This document shows positions 1 through 5,058 of a stretch of 5,058 nt of DNA, piece after piece. This DNA is from JAZRUY01 sp045598845 (GTDB taxonomy: Bacteria > Verrucomicrobiota > Lentisphaeria > Victivallales > Victivallaceae): contig JAZRUY010000114.1 in assembly GCA_045598845.1 (NCBI GenBank), positions 1 through 5,058 on the forward strand. Direction: 5' to 3'. Position 1 is the stretch's first letter, and each line of letters begins with the position of its first letter. Made by a program: the position numbers and the translations under genes. Under the pieces are notes generated by a model. It was not told the origin of the DNA. It made no database searches and was given only the letters and a program-made list of their open reading frames with translations.

Positions 1-35
1 TTCCAAATCCGGCAAACCATCGGTTCCGCAGCCGT

Positions 36-61
36 AAAAAAGCACCTCAAGAATGAGGTGC
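36..61 (-). terminator. Rho-independent terminator of the tRNA-Ser transcript
   Basis: Read on the minus strand, an 8-bp perfect stem (GCACCTCA / TGAGGTGC) closes a 4-base loop and runs straight into six T residues (the A tract at 36-41). It lies 10 bases past the encoded CCA end of the tRNA, the usual place for a tRNA transcript to end. On the plus strand the stem is followed by GTGC before its T run, so it fits the minus strand better. Confidence 0.85.
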
Positions 62-71
62 GTGCTTTTTA

Positions 72-161
72 TGGCGGAGAGAGAGGGATTCGAACCCTCG
101 GTAAGATTTCTCCTACGCAGGTTTAGCAAACCTGTGCTTTCGGCCACTCAGCCATCTCTCC
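72..161 (-). tRNA. tRNA-Ser (anticodon GCU)
   Basis: Read on the minus strand this is a complete class II tRNA of 90 nt including an encoded CCA (72-74). The 7-bp acceptor stem pairs GGAGAGA with TCTCTCC and is followed by discriminator G. The anticodon stem CAGGT/ACCTG encloses the loop TTGCTAA, with anticodon GCT at 125-127, which reads AGC and AGU serine codons. A long variable arm (GTAGG/CTTAC pairing) and a T arm GAGGG-TTCGAAT-CCCTC are present; the long variable arm and discriminator G are serine identity features. The gene lies on the same strand as paaK, downstream of it, with its own terminator at 36-61. No mismatch suggests a pseudogene. Confidence 0.97.
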
Positions 162-185
162 GAATCGAAATTTTCCACTGCCTTT

Positions 186-214
186 AAATTATCCCGGCCG
201 AACCTAAAAAGCAA
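186..214 (-). promoter_or_regulatory. Possible sigma70-type promoter of tRNA-Ser
   Basis: On the minus strand, TTGCTT (209-214) is separated by 17 bases from TAATTT (186-191). Transcription would start near 179, about 18 nt before the mature tRNA 5' end. Both boxes are weak (about three of six consensus bases each). A better -10 match, GATAAT at 188-193, overlaps but would leave only a 15-bp spacer. The case rests mainly on position. Confidence 0.3.
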
Positions 215-267
215 GTGCGGCGCAGCGGAAAAATTATTCTTTTTATCCAGACACTTTAGGAAATTCA

Positions 268-1587
268 TCAATGTTTTCTCAAATCCAGAACCCGTTTGGC
301 CTTGCCTTCGCTGCGCTCGACGGTTCCCGGCGCGACCAATTTAATTCTGGCGCGGATATTGATCACACCTTCAACTGCGGCGGTCAGCCGGTGCTGCAGT
401 TCCTCCATTGCCCGCACCTTGTCGGAAAATAACTCCGCGCTGACTTCCACTTCCACTTCCAGATTATCCAGGCCGTTGTCGCCGGTACTCAGAATGATGC
501 GGTAGTGCGGCGCAACGCCGTCCACGGAGAGCAGGGCGGATTCAATCTGGGACGGGAACACATTGACGCCGCGGATGATGAACATATCGTCACTGCGCGA
601 GGTGATGCGTTCGATGCGCCGCAAGGTGCGCCCGCAGGAACACCGCTCAGGGATAATACGGGTGAGATCCCGGGTGCGGTAACGGATCATCGGCATGGCG
701 CGTTTGGACAATGTGGTAAGAACCAGTTCGCCGAATTCGCCGTCCGGCAGTACATCGCCGGTTTCAGGATTGATGATTTCCGGATAAAAACGGTCTTCGA
801 ATATATGCATGCCGCATTGTTTTTCGCATTCAACCGCCACTCCCGGCCCGATGATTTCCGAAAGACCGTAGATATTGTATGCTTTGATACCGGCGCCTTC
901 CTCTATCCGCTTGCGCATTTCTTCGGTCCACGGTTCGGCTCCGAACATACCGACGCGGATCGGCAACCCGCGCATATCCACTCCAAGTTGTTCCGCAGTG
1001 TCGATCATGTGGACAAAATATGACGGAGTGCAGCAGATGGCGGTGGTGCCGAAATCGCGCATCAGCATGATCTGGCGCGCGGTATTCCCACCAGAGGTAG
1101 GCACCACCGCGGCCCCCAGTGATTCCGCCCCGTAGTGGGCGCCGAGACCGCCGGTGAACAACCCGTAACCGTAGGAAATCTGGATGATATCTTTATTGCT
1201 CAAACCGCAACCGGAAAAGGCTCGGCGCAGCACCTCCATCCACACTTCCAGATCATCCCTGGTGTAGCCGACTACAATCGGTTTCCCGGTGGTGCCGCTG
1301 GAAGCATGAAGCCGGATAATTTCCGACATAGGCACTGCGAAAAGTCCGAAGGGATAAGTGTCGCGCAAATCAATTTTTTTCATGAACGGCAGCAACCGGA
1401 TATCTTCCAGCGTGCGGATATTGCCTGGGTTGAGCCGGCGCTCGTCCATACGGCTGCGGAACAGCGCCACATTATCATAGGCATGGCGGACAATCGCCTG
1501 CAACCGGTCAAGCTGAATCGCGCGCAGACTCTCCGGCGCCACACAGTCCATGGCATAAGTCTGCAGATTCTGATATTCGGAATTCAT
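268..1587 (-). CDS. paaK: Phenylacetate-CoA ligase (AMP-forming), PaaK family
   Basis: Adenylate-forming enzyme expected to activate phenylacetate or a related aryl acid in the cytoplasm (acid + ATP + CoA to acyl-CoA + AMP + PPi). The 439-residue product is full length for PaaK. Visible motifs in order: ATP-binding SSGTTGKP (96-103), YGLSE (240-244), the YRTRD element (303-307, family form of the ATP-ribose aspartate motif), hinge region SDD followed by RGVNVFPSQIE (339-349), and near the C-terminus RSEGKAKR with the probable catalytic lysine K429. Cysteines 254, 258, 316 and 318 (C-x3-C and C-x-C) resemble a metal-binding set, an inference. A TTG at 1605 would add six residues, but it lies inside the purine-rich RBS; the ATG at 1587 sits 7 bases after that RBS and is preferred (an adjacent ATG begins at 1590). 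The gene diverges from the MATE gene. In anaerobes such ligases often accompany indolepyruvate oxidoreductase genes, but none is visible here. The exact acid substrate cannot be read from the sequence. Confidence 0.92.
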   Translation of the reverse strand: MNSEYQNLQTYAMDCVAPESLRAIQLDRLQAIVRHAYDNVALFRSRMDERRLNPGNIRTLEDIRLLPFMKKIDLRDTYPFGLFAVPMSEIIRLHASSGTTGKPIVVGYTRDDLEVWMEVLRRAFSGCGLSNKDIIQISYGYGLFTGGLGAHYGAESLGAAVVPTSGGNTARQIMLMRDFGTTAICCTPSYFVHMIDTAEQLGVDMRGLPIRVGMFGAEPWTEEMRKRIEEGAGIKAYNIYGLSEIIGPGVAVECEKQCGMHIFEDRFYPEIINPETGDVLPDGEFGELVLTTLSKRAMPMIRYRTRDLTRIIPERCSCGRTLRRIERITSRSDDMFIIRGVNVFPSQIESALLSVDGVAPHYRIILSTGDNGLDNLEVEVEVSAELFSDKVRAMEELQHRLTAAVEGVINIRARIKLVAPGTVERSEGKAKRVLDLRKH

Positions 1588-1594
1588 CATATTA

Positions 1595-1603
1595 CCTTCT
1601 TCC
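1595..1603 (-). promoter_or_regulatory. Ribosome binding site deciding the paaK start
   Basis: On the minus strand GGAAGAAGG lies 7 bases before the ATG at 1587 and 4 bases before the ATG at 1590. It contains the end of the TTG at 1605 that would otherwise extend the reading frame. This makes TTG unlikely as the start and favours 1587. Confidence 0.75.
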
Positions 1604-1651
1604 AACGCAATGGAGACGAGTATGCGCAGAGCATGAAAATATCATCTTGAT

Positions 1652-1680
1652 AATATACCGCGGTTACGGTACATACGCAA
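1652..1680 (-). promoter_or_regulatory. Possible paaK promoter
   Basis: On the minus strand TTGCGT (1675-1680) is followed after exactly 17 bases by TATATT (1652-1657, five of six consensus bases). Transcription would start near 1645, giving a leader of roughly 58 nt before the paaK ATG. The -35 box matches only TTG. It is the best sigma70-like match I found upstream of paaK in the divergent gap. Confidence 0.45.
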
Positions 1681-1691
1681 GCGGCAAGTCC

Positions 1692-1717
1692 ATGACAAAA
1701 GCATTTGAAAATGTCAT
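1692..1717. repeat. Spaced inverted repeat ATGACA-N14-TGTCAT
   Basis: Two perfect 6-bp inverted half-sites (1692-1697 and 1712-1717) lie in the gap between paaK and the MATE gene, just upstream of the proposed paaK -35 box and about 45 bases before the proposed MATE -35 box. Half-site centres are 20 bp apart, about two helical turns, so a dimeric regulator could bind one face of the DNA. Six-base arms can arise by chance in a gap this size. Confidence 0.3.
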
Positions 1718-1759
1718 CGCCATATTGCGGTTTTAAGCCGGAATTGCTATATTACCGTC

Positions 1760-1789
1760 TTGCATCCGGGTATATAACCCGAATAAAAT
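1760..1789 (+). promoter_or_regulatory. Possible MATE-gene promoter with a palindromic operator in the spacer
   Basis: TTGCAT (1760-1765) and TAAAAT (1784-1789, five of six) are separated by 18 bases. The spacer contains the perfect inverted repeat CGGGT-ATATA-ACCCG (1767-1781), 15 bp with 5-bp arms. A protein bound there would block RNA polymerase, as many repressors of efflux-pump genes do. Transcription would start near 1796, leaving a short leader of about 19 nt that still contains the RBS. Confidence 0.45.
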
Positions 1790-1803
1790 AAAAATCGCAA
1801 ACC

Positions 1804-1807
1804 GGGA
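1804..1807 (+). promoter_or_regulatory. Ribosome binding site of the MATE gene
   Basis: A modest GGGA element lies 7 bases before the ATG at 1815 and only 4 bases before the in-frame GTG at 1812. Spacing and codon type both favour the ATG as start. Confidence 0.5.
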
Positions 1808-1814
1808 CATAGTG

Positions 1815-3188
1815 ATGCTGTCAAATTCCGACAATGCAACCGTGCGCCGCGGCGGGTTCGGCATGTTGCTGAGAATATCTTTGCCGTTGATACTGAGCAA
1901 TTCCTGCCATGCGGTGAATATGCTGTGCGACCGCATGATGACCGCCAGATTTTCCCAGGCCGCCTGCGCCGCCTCTTTTACCGGAGGACTGACTAATTTT
2001 ACTCTCGGCAGTATTTTTGTCGGCATTACCGCATATACCGGAACTTTCGTCGCCCAGTATGACGGGGCGGGGAGAAATGACCGCATCGCAGTGGCTGTCT
2101 GGCAGTCGGTGTGGATTGCGGTTCTGGGGGGATTATTGATCGCCACCGGTATATTCTGGAGCGGTAATCTGTTCGATATGCTGCATCATGATGCCGAAAT
2201 AACCCGGCAGGAGATCATTTATTTCAATATTCTTTCCGCAGGATTCGTTCTGCCGCTGTTGAACTGCGCACTGAGCAGTTTCTGGTCCGGGCGCGGGAAT
2301 ACCGGTGTGGTTCTGGCGGTTTCCGCCGTGGTGATGCTGTTCAATATACCGCTGAACTATATGCTGATTTTCGGCCAATTCGGCTGTCCGGCCATGGGAG
2401 TGGCCGGCGCTGCCTGGGGAACATTGCTTTCCGAGGGGGCCGGAACGGTGATTTATTTTGTCATGTTTTTATCAGGCGCAGTTCGGCGCAAATACGGCAC
2501 ATCCAAAATCTGTTTCGATTATGAACTTACGGTCCGTATGCTCTCCTTCGGACTGCCCAGCGGCATTCAGGTTTTTCTGGATTTGTTCGCTTTCAACACT
2601 TTCAGTATTATCATGGGTTGTTACGGAGCGAATGTGCAGGAGGCGGCCGGAATAACTTTCGGTATCAACAATGTGGCGTTCTGCCCCATGCTGGCTTTGG
2701 GACAGGCTGCATCGATTATGGTCGGACAGGCGGTAGGCGCCCGCGACATCCGCGGCGCCTGGCATACCACTATGCGCGCTTTGCTGCTGATGATGCTTTA
2801 TGCCGCGGCAATGATGCTGTTGTTCTCTCTCGGCCAGAAACTTCTGCTGATGCCGTTTGTCCGCTCCGGTGATCCGGAGCAGGCGGAAGCATTGCGTATC
2901 ACCGGCATAATGTTAAAACTGATCTGCATTTATCTGTTGTTCGATGCCGCCAATCTCACTTACGGGCAGGCATTGCGCGGAGCGGGTGATATCACTTTCA
3001 CCATGTATCTGATGCTGGTGGCTGGACTGTTCCTTTTCGCAGTTCCGTGCGTGGTTCTGTATCTGCTGAAATTCCCATGGTGGACACTGTGGATAGCAAT
3101 GATTTCAGAGATAGCGGTACTCGGAATCACTTTGTGTGTGCGCTTTCATCAGGGGAAGTGGACCAGAATGCGGGTCATTGAGGAATAA
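1815..3188 (+). CDS. MATE-family (NorM-like) multidrug/metabolite efflux transporter
   Basis: Inner-membrane antiporter of the MATE family, exporting organic cations, drugs or metabolites in exchange for Na+ or H+. The 457-residue length is typical, and the protein is almost wholly hydrophobic with about twelve membrane segments, beginning near residues 14-35 and ending near 423-442. Family signatures: the half-repeat glycine motifs VAQYDGAG (79-86) and QAASIMVGQAVGARD (297-311), which mark the two pseudo-symmetric six-helix bundles; the segment from PLNYMLIFG (179-187) through MGVAGAAWGT (194-203); GLPSGIQ (246-252) opening the second half; and YGQALRGAGD (383-392). D39 may be the membrane-embedded acidic residue of helix 1 (inference). 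The start at 1815 (ATG) is preferred over GTG at 1812 because of RBS spacing. It is divergent from paaK, and a palindrome in its probable promoter suggests repression. The ion and substrate cannot be told from sequence. I see no convincing terminator before guaA. Confidence 0.92.
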   Translation: MLSNSDNATVRRGGFGMLLRISLPLILSNSCHAVNMLCDRMMTARFSQAACAASFTGGLTNFTLGSIFVGITAYTGTFVAQYDGAGRNDRIAVAVWQSVWIAVLGGLLIATGIFWSGNLFDMLHHDAEITRQEIIYFNILSAGFVLPLLNCALSSFWSGRGNTGVVLAVSAVVMLFNIPLNYMLIFGQFGCPAMGVAGAAWGTLLSEGAGTVIYFVMFLSGAVRRKYGTSKICFDYELTVRMLSFGLPSGIQVFLDLFAFNTFSIIMGCYGANVQEAAGITFGINNVAFCPMLALGQAASIMVGQAVGARDIRGAWHTTMRALLLMMLYAAAMMLLFSLGQKLLLMPFVRSGDPEQAEALRITGIMLKLICIYLLFDAANLTYGQALRGAGDITFTMYLMLVAGLFLFAVPCVVLYLLKFPWWTLWIAMISEIAVLGITLCVRFHQGKWTRMRVIEE

Positions 3189-3227
3189 TTGCCGGCTTAA
3201 ACTGATGCTTTTTTGCTGATTACTACC

Positions 3228-3256
3228 TTGAAAAAAGACGTCTTTTATTGTATTTT
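3228..3256 (+). promoter_or_regulatory. Probable guaA promoter with a 14-bp palindrome in the spacer
   Basis: TTGAAA (3228-3233, five of six) is followed after 17 bases by TATTTT (3251-3256, four of six). Transcription would start near 3263 with a leader of about 37 nt. The perfect palindrome AAAAGACGTCTTTT (3233-3246, centre GACGTC) fills most of the spacer, where a bound protein would occlude RNA polymerase. It has no loop, which argues for a DNA-binding site and not an RNA hairpin. Confidence 0.5.
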
Positions 3257-3287
3257 TAGCGACAGATAAATTCGTAAAACAATCTTG

Positions 3288-3296
3288 GGAGAAAGG
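3288..3296 (+). promoter_or_regulatory. Ribosome binding site deciding the guaA start
   Basis: GGAGAAAGG lies just upstream of the ATG at 3300; its GGAG core is 8 bases from that ATG. The in-frame TTG at 3285 lies before this purine run and has no RBS of its own, so the five extra residues it would add are unlikely. Confidence 0.75.
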
Positions 3297-3299
3297 TCT

Positions 3300-4559
3300 A
3301 TGAGACAGACTCCGGAAACCGTAGTACTGATCAACTGCGGATGCGAAGCGGTTCAAAAACACGCCAGGGCGGTTCGCGCGAAGGGTATCTACACTATGGT
3401 TATACCGTATTCCGCTCCGGCGGAACGGGTGATGGCGGAAAATCCGGTCGGGCTGGTATTCATTGCCGACCGCAGGGATGAGTTGCTGACTGCTGCGCAG
3501 GAGAAGTTTGCCGCGGCGCCGGTGCCGAAATTATCCGTTGCCGGCGATATTGACGATAACGCAGTAGCCGCTTTCTGTTTTGATAAATGCGGGTGTTCCG
3601 GCCGTTGGAAAATGGAAAATTTCATCGAAGACGCAGTTCAGCATATCCGTGAACAGGTCGGCGGCGGCACCGTGGTGCTCGGTCTTTCCGGAGGGGTGGA
3701 TTCCAGTGTTACAGCGGCATTGATTCACCGCGCTATCGGCGACCGGCTGACTTGTGTTTTTGTCAATCACGGTCTGTTGCGCAAAAACGAACCGGAGATG
3801 GTGCAGGAGGTTTTTGCCCGCAATTTCAAGATGAAACTGGTGTATATCGATGCTTCCGACCGTTTTCTGGATAAACTCGCAGGAGTGGCGGATCCGGAAC
3901 GCAAGCGCAAAATTATCGGCAGTGAGTTCATTGATGTGTTTGCGGAGGCGGCATCCAACACCAAAGCGGAATTTCTCGGTCAGGGCACCATCTATCCTGA
4001 TATTCTCGAGAGCATCCCGTTTGACGGTAATCCAGCCGGTGTCATTAAAAGTCACCATAATGTCGGCGGTTTGCCGCCGAATCTGAAATTTAAACTGGTA
4101 GAACCGCTTGAGCGTCTGTTTAAAGACGAAGTCCGCCAAGTCGGACGTCTGCTTGGATTGCCGTCTGAAATGCTGGATCGTCATCCGTTCCCAGGTCCGT
4201 CGTTAGGCGTCCGTCATGTCGGTCCGATTGACCGCAAGACGCTGGCGATTCTGCGCGAAGCGGATGCTATCGTTACTGATGAACTGCTTAAATCAGGCTG
4301 GTACCACAAGACCTGGCAGACTTTTGCGATTTTCGTGCCGGTGCGCAGTGTGGGCATGAAAAACCAGAAGCGTACCTATGAATATGTGATCGCCATCCGT
4401 TCCATAAACTCGGTGGATGCGGTTACCGCCGAGGTGGTGCGGTTGCCGTGGGAGTTGCTTTTCAAGATGTCGGACCGCATCATCAAAGAGGTCGAAGGGG
4501 TAAACCGGGTGGTGTACGACATCACCCAGAAGCCGCCCGGCACAATCGAATGGGAATAA
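3300..4559 (+). CDS. guaA: GMP synthase with truncated, inactive glutaminase domain
   Basis: Last step of GMP synthesis: ATP-dependent amination of XMP in the cytoplasm. The synthetase part is complete: linker FCFDKCGCSG (92-101), pyrophosphatase P-loop SGGVDSS (130-136), FVNHGLLR (154-161), GQGTIYPD (227-234), KSHHNVGGLP (250-259), HPFPGPSLGVR (295-305), and the dimerisation/XMP domain ending VVYDITQKPPGTIEWE. The product has 419 residues against about 510-525 for usual GuaA, and the whole deficit is in the N-terminal class I amidotransferase domain. Its first strands and helices remain recognisable (VVLINCGCEAVQKHARAVRAKG at 8-29 aligned with the usual DFGSQ...RRVRE start; NPVGLVF at 48-54), but the SGGP loop, the GxCxGxQ nucleophile elbow and the His/Glu segment (HPE) are absent. 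The frame is open throughout and the synthetase is intact, so this is a functional synthetase expected to need free ammonia or a separate glutaminase. Other changes: VNHG for the common VDHG/VDNG, PGPS for PGPG, and SVGMKNQKRTY where SVGVMGDxRTY is usual. Start chosen by RBS; own promoter upstream, terminator downstream. Confidence 0.95.
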   Translation: MRQTPETVVLINCGCEAVQKHARAVRAKGIYTMVIPYSAPAERVMAENPVGLVFIADRRDELLTAAQEKFAAAPVPKLSVAGDIDDNAVAAFCFDKCGCSGRWKMENFIEDAVQHIREQVGGGTVVLGLSGGVDSSVTAALIHRAIGDRLTCVFVNHGLLRKNEPEMVQEVFARNFKMKLVYIDASDRFLDKLAGVADPERKRKIIGSEFIDVFAEAASNTKAEFLGQGTIYPDILESIPFDGNPAGVIKSHHNVGGLPPNLKFKLVEPLERLFKDEVRQVGRLLGLPSEMLDRHPFPGPSLGVRHVGPIDRKTLAILREADAIVTDELLKSGWYHKTWQTFAIFVPVRSVGMKNQKRTYEYVIAIRSINSVDAVTAEVVRLPWELLFKMSDRIIKEVEGVNRVVYDITQKPPGTIEWE

Positions 4560-4577
4560 AAACGCATTCTGCGGCAG

Positions 4578-4606
4578 AAAAAGCGCGAATCAATCGCGCT
4601 TTTTTT
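4578..4606 (+). terminator. Strong bidirectional intrinsic terminator after guaA
   Basis: The stem GCGCGA / TCGCGC (4583-4588 with 4594-4599) closes a 5-base loop, is flanked by AAAAA (4578-4582) that can extend the stem, and is followed by seven T residues (4600-4606). It begins 18 bases after the guaA stop. On the minus strand the same hairpin is followed by five T residues, so it can also stop transcripts from the convergent oxidoreductase gene ending at 4697. Confidence 0.9.
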
Positions 4607-4616
4607 GTTCCGGAAG

Positions 4617-4672
4617 GAAACGGGGTATTCAATTATTCAATTCGTTCCCAACCATTATAGAATAACCGTTTC
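4617..4672. repeat. Long imperfect inverted repeat in the convergent gap
   Basis: GAAACGG (4617-4623) pairs with CCGTTTC (4666-4672), and inside it TATTC (4626-4630) pairs with GAATA (4660-4664), with a small 2/1 internal bulge and a 29-base loop. No T run follows either side, so it is not a standard terminator. It could fold in RNA from either strand. Function unknown. Confidence 0.4.
4627..4642. repeat. Tandem 8-bp duplication (ATTCAATT twice)
   Basis: ATTCAATT at 4627-4634 is repeated directly at 4635-4642. This is probably a slippage product in noncoding AT-rich DNA; it falls in one arm and the loop of the inverted repeat at 4617-4672. Confidence 0.6.
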
Positions 4673-4696
4673 GATTTCAAGCGTTATACTCCGCGC

Positions 4697-5058
4697 TCAG
4701 CAGCCGAGTTTTTTCCAGGTGGACGTCAGGTCAACCACTTTGCCGGTACGGCACGACTCATCGATTGCAAGTGCGTAAACAGCGCTGCGCAACCCTTCTG
4801 CCGCGGAGCATTTCGGCGGCTTGCCGTCGCACATGCACTCTTCATAGAGTTCCTTAAACATCACCATATCGCCGCCGCCGTGACCGCCGCCCGCGAGTTT
4901 GAAGGAGATAACGGATTCATCAGACATCCTCCGGTAGCGGACACTGCCGGTATAAAGTTCGCAGTCCAGCGTGCCTTCGGTGCAGCAGAAACGCATGCGG
5001 CGTTCCGGAATCGGATTGCTCATAGTGGCGCTGAAAGACACCCGGATGTTGTTACGGA
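4697..5058 (-). CDS. Gfo/Idh/MocA-family oxidoreductase, C-terminal part
   Basis: Only the last 119 complete codons are in the window; the frame is open to the edge at 5058, so the real start and the N-terminal NAD(P)-binding Rossmann domain lie beyond it. A GTG at 5041 is merely internal. Visible residues match the C-terminal alpha/beta domain of this family: VSFSATMSNPIPERRMR in an edge strand, EGTLDCELY (27-35 of the visible part), the glycine-rich GGGHGGGD (4868-4891) typical of many sugar-type dehydrogenases of this family, and the closing GLRSAVYALAIDESCRTGKVVDL (88-110), the usual 'saeeGl.s...a..aD.S..tGkvvdl' ending. Members oxidise or reduce sugars, inositols or related compounds with NAD(P); the substrate here cannot be told. 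The gene is convergent with guaA and may use the terminator at 4578-4606. Confidence 0.85.
   Translation of the reverse strand, partial: RNNIRVSFSATMSNPIPERRMRFCCTEGTLDCELYTGSVRYRRMSDESVISFKLAGGGHGGGDMVMFKELYEECMCDGKPPKCSAAEGLRSAVYALAIDESCRTGKVVDLTSTWKKLGC

Noticed and set aside
72..161. tRNA-Ser 3' end as an attachment site of an integrated element
   Set aside because: No integrase and no repeated copy of the tRNA end occur in the window, and the sequence past the tRNA is a normal terminator.
505..1023. Long open frame on the plus strand opposite paaK (also 1135-1650)
   Set aside because: Both are antisense shadows of paaK: composition is biased by the opposite coding strand, no family motif appears, and no convincing RBS was seen.
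1733..2146. Minus-strand frame overlapping the MATE start and the divergent gap
   Set aside because: Most of it is antisense to the conserved MATE N-terminus; no RBS or family resemblance was seen.
3233..3246. Palindrome AAAAGACGTCTTTT as a terminator for the MATE gene
   Set aside because: It has no loop, almost only A-T pairs outside the centre, and no clean U tract directly after it; its place between promoter boxes fits an operator better.
3257..3299. Purine riboswitch in the guaA leader
   Set aside because: The leader after the proposed start is under 45 nt, too short for a purine aptamer, and no conserved aptamer core is visible.
3300..3610. Short GuaA N-terminus explained by a frameshift
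   Set aside because: The frame is continuous from the RBS-supported ATG to the synthetase domain, and there is simply not enough DNA (about 300 bases missing) to encode the lost half in another frame.
3531..4184. 217-codon open frame on the minus strand inside guaA
   Set aside because: It is fully antisense to well-conserved GuaA motifs, and the translation shows no recognisable domain.

Overview
The window looks like ordinary chromosomal DNA of an anaerobic bacterium of mid-range GC with Shine-Dalgarno-led genes. A free-standing phenylacetate-CoA ligase, a MATE exporter and a Gfo/Idh/MocA dehydrogenase carrying an HGGGD segment together suggest a host-associated or sediment anaerobe, perhaps from the PVC group (Lentisphaerota/Victivallales-like). 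That placement is a guess from gene style, not a result. I see no transposase, integrase, phage gene, CRISPR array or rRNA.

Layout. Positions 1-71 hold the intrinsic terminator of a minus-strand tRNA-Ser(GCU) gene (72-161). Upstream of the tRNA on the same strand lies paaK (268-1587, minus), an AMP-forming aryl-acid CoA ligase. A 227-base control region (1588-1814) separates paaK from a divergent MATE-family efflux transporter (1815-3188, plus). It contains one plausible promoter in each direction and two inverted repeats. After a 111-base gap with its own promoter comes guaA (3300-4559, plus), which ends in a strong, probably bidirectional terminator (4578-4606). A gap with a long imperfect inverted repeat and a small tandem repeat follows. 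The window ends inside a convergent gene for a Gfo/Idh/MocA-type oxidoreductase (4697-5058, minus, C-terminal part only).

The genes do not form an obvious pathway: aryl-acid activation, drug or metabolite efflux, GMP synthesis and sugar-type oxidoreduction stand side by side, mostly with separate promoters. The main anomaly is guaA. Its ATP-pyrophosphatase and dimerisation domains are full length, but the N-terminal glutamine amidotransferase domain is cut to about 95 residues and lacks the catalytic Cys, His and Glu. This GMP synthase should therefore be unable to hydrolyse glutamine by itself, and should use free ammonia or a separate glutaminase. Two of the proposed promoters (MATE and guaA) carry a perfect palindrome between the -35 and -10 boxes, a position typical of repressor operators. 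Neither is matched here to a known regulator.
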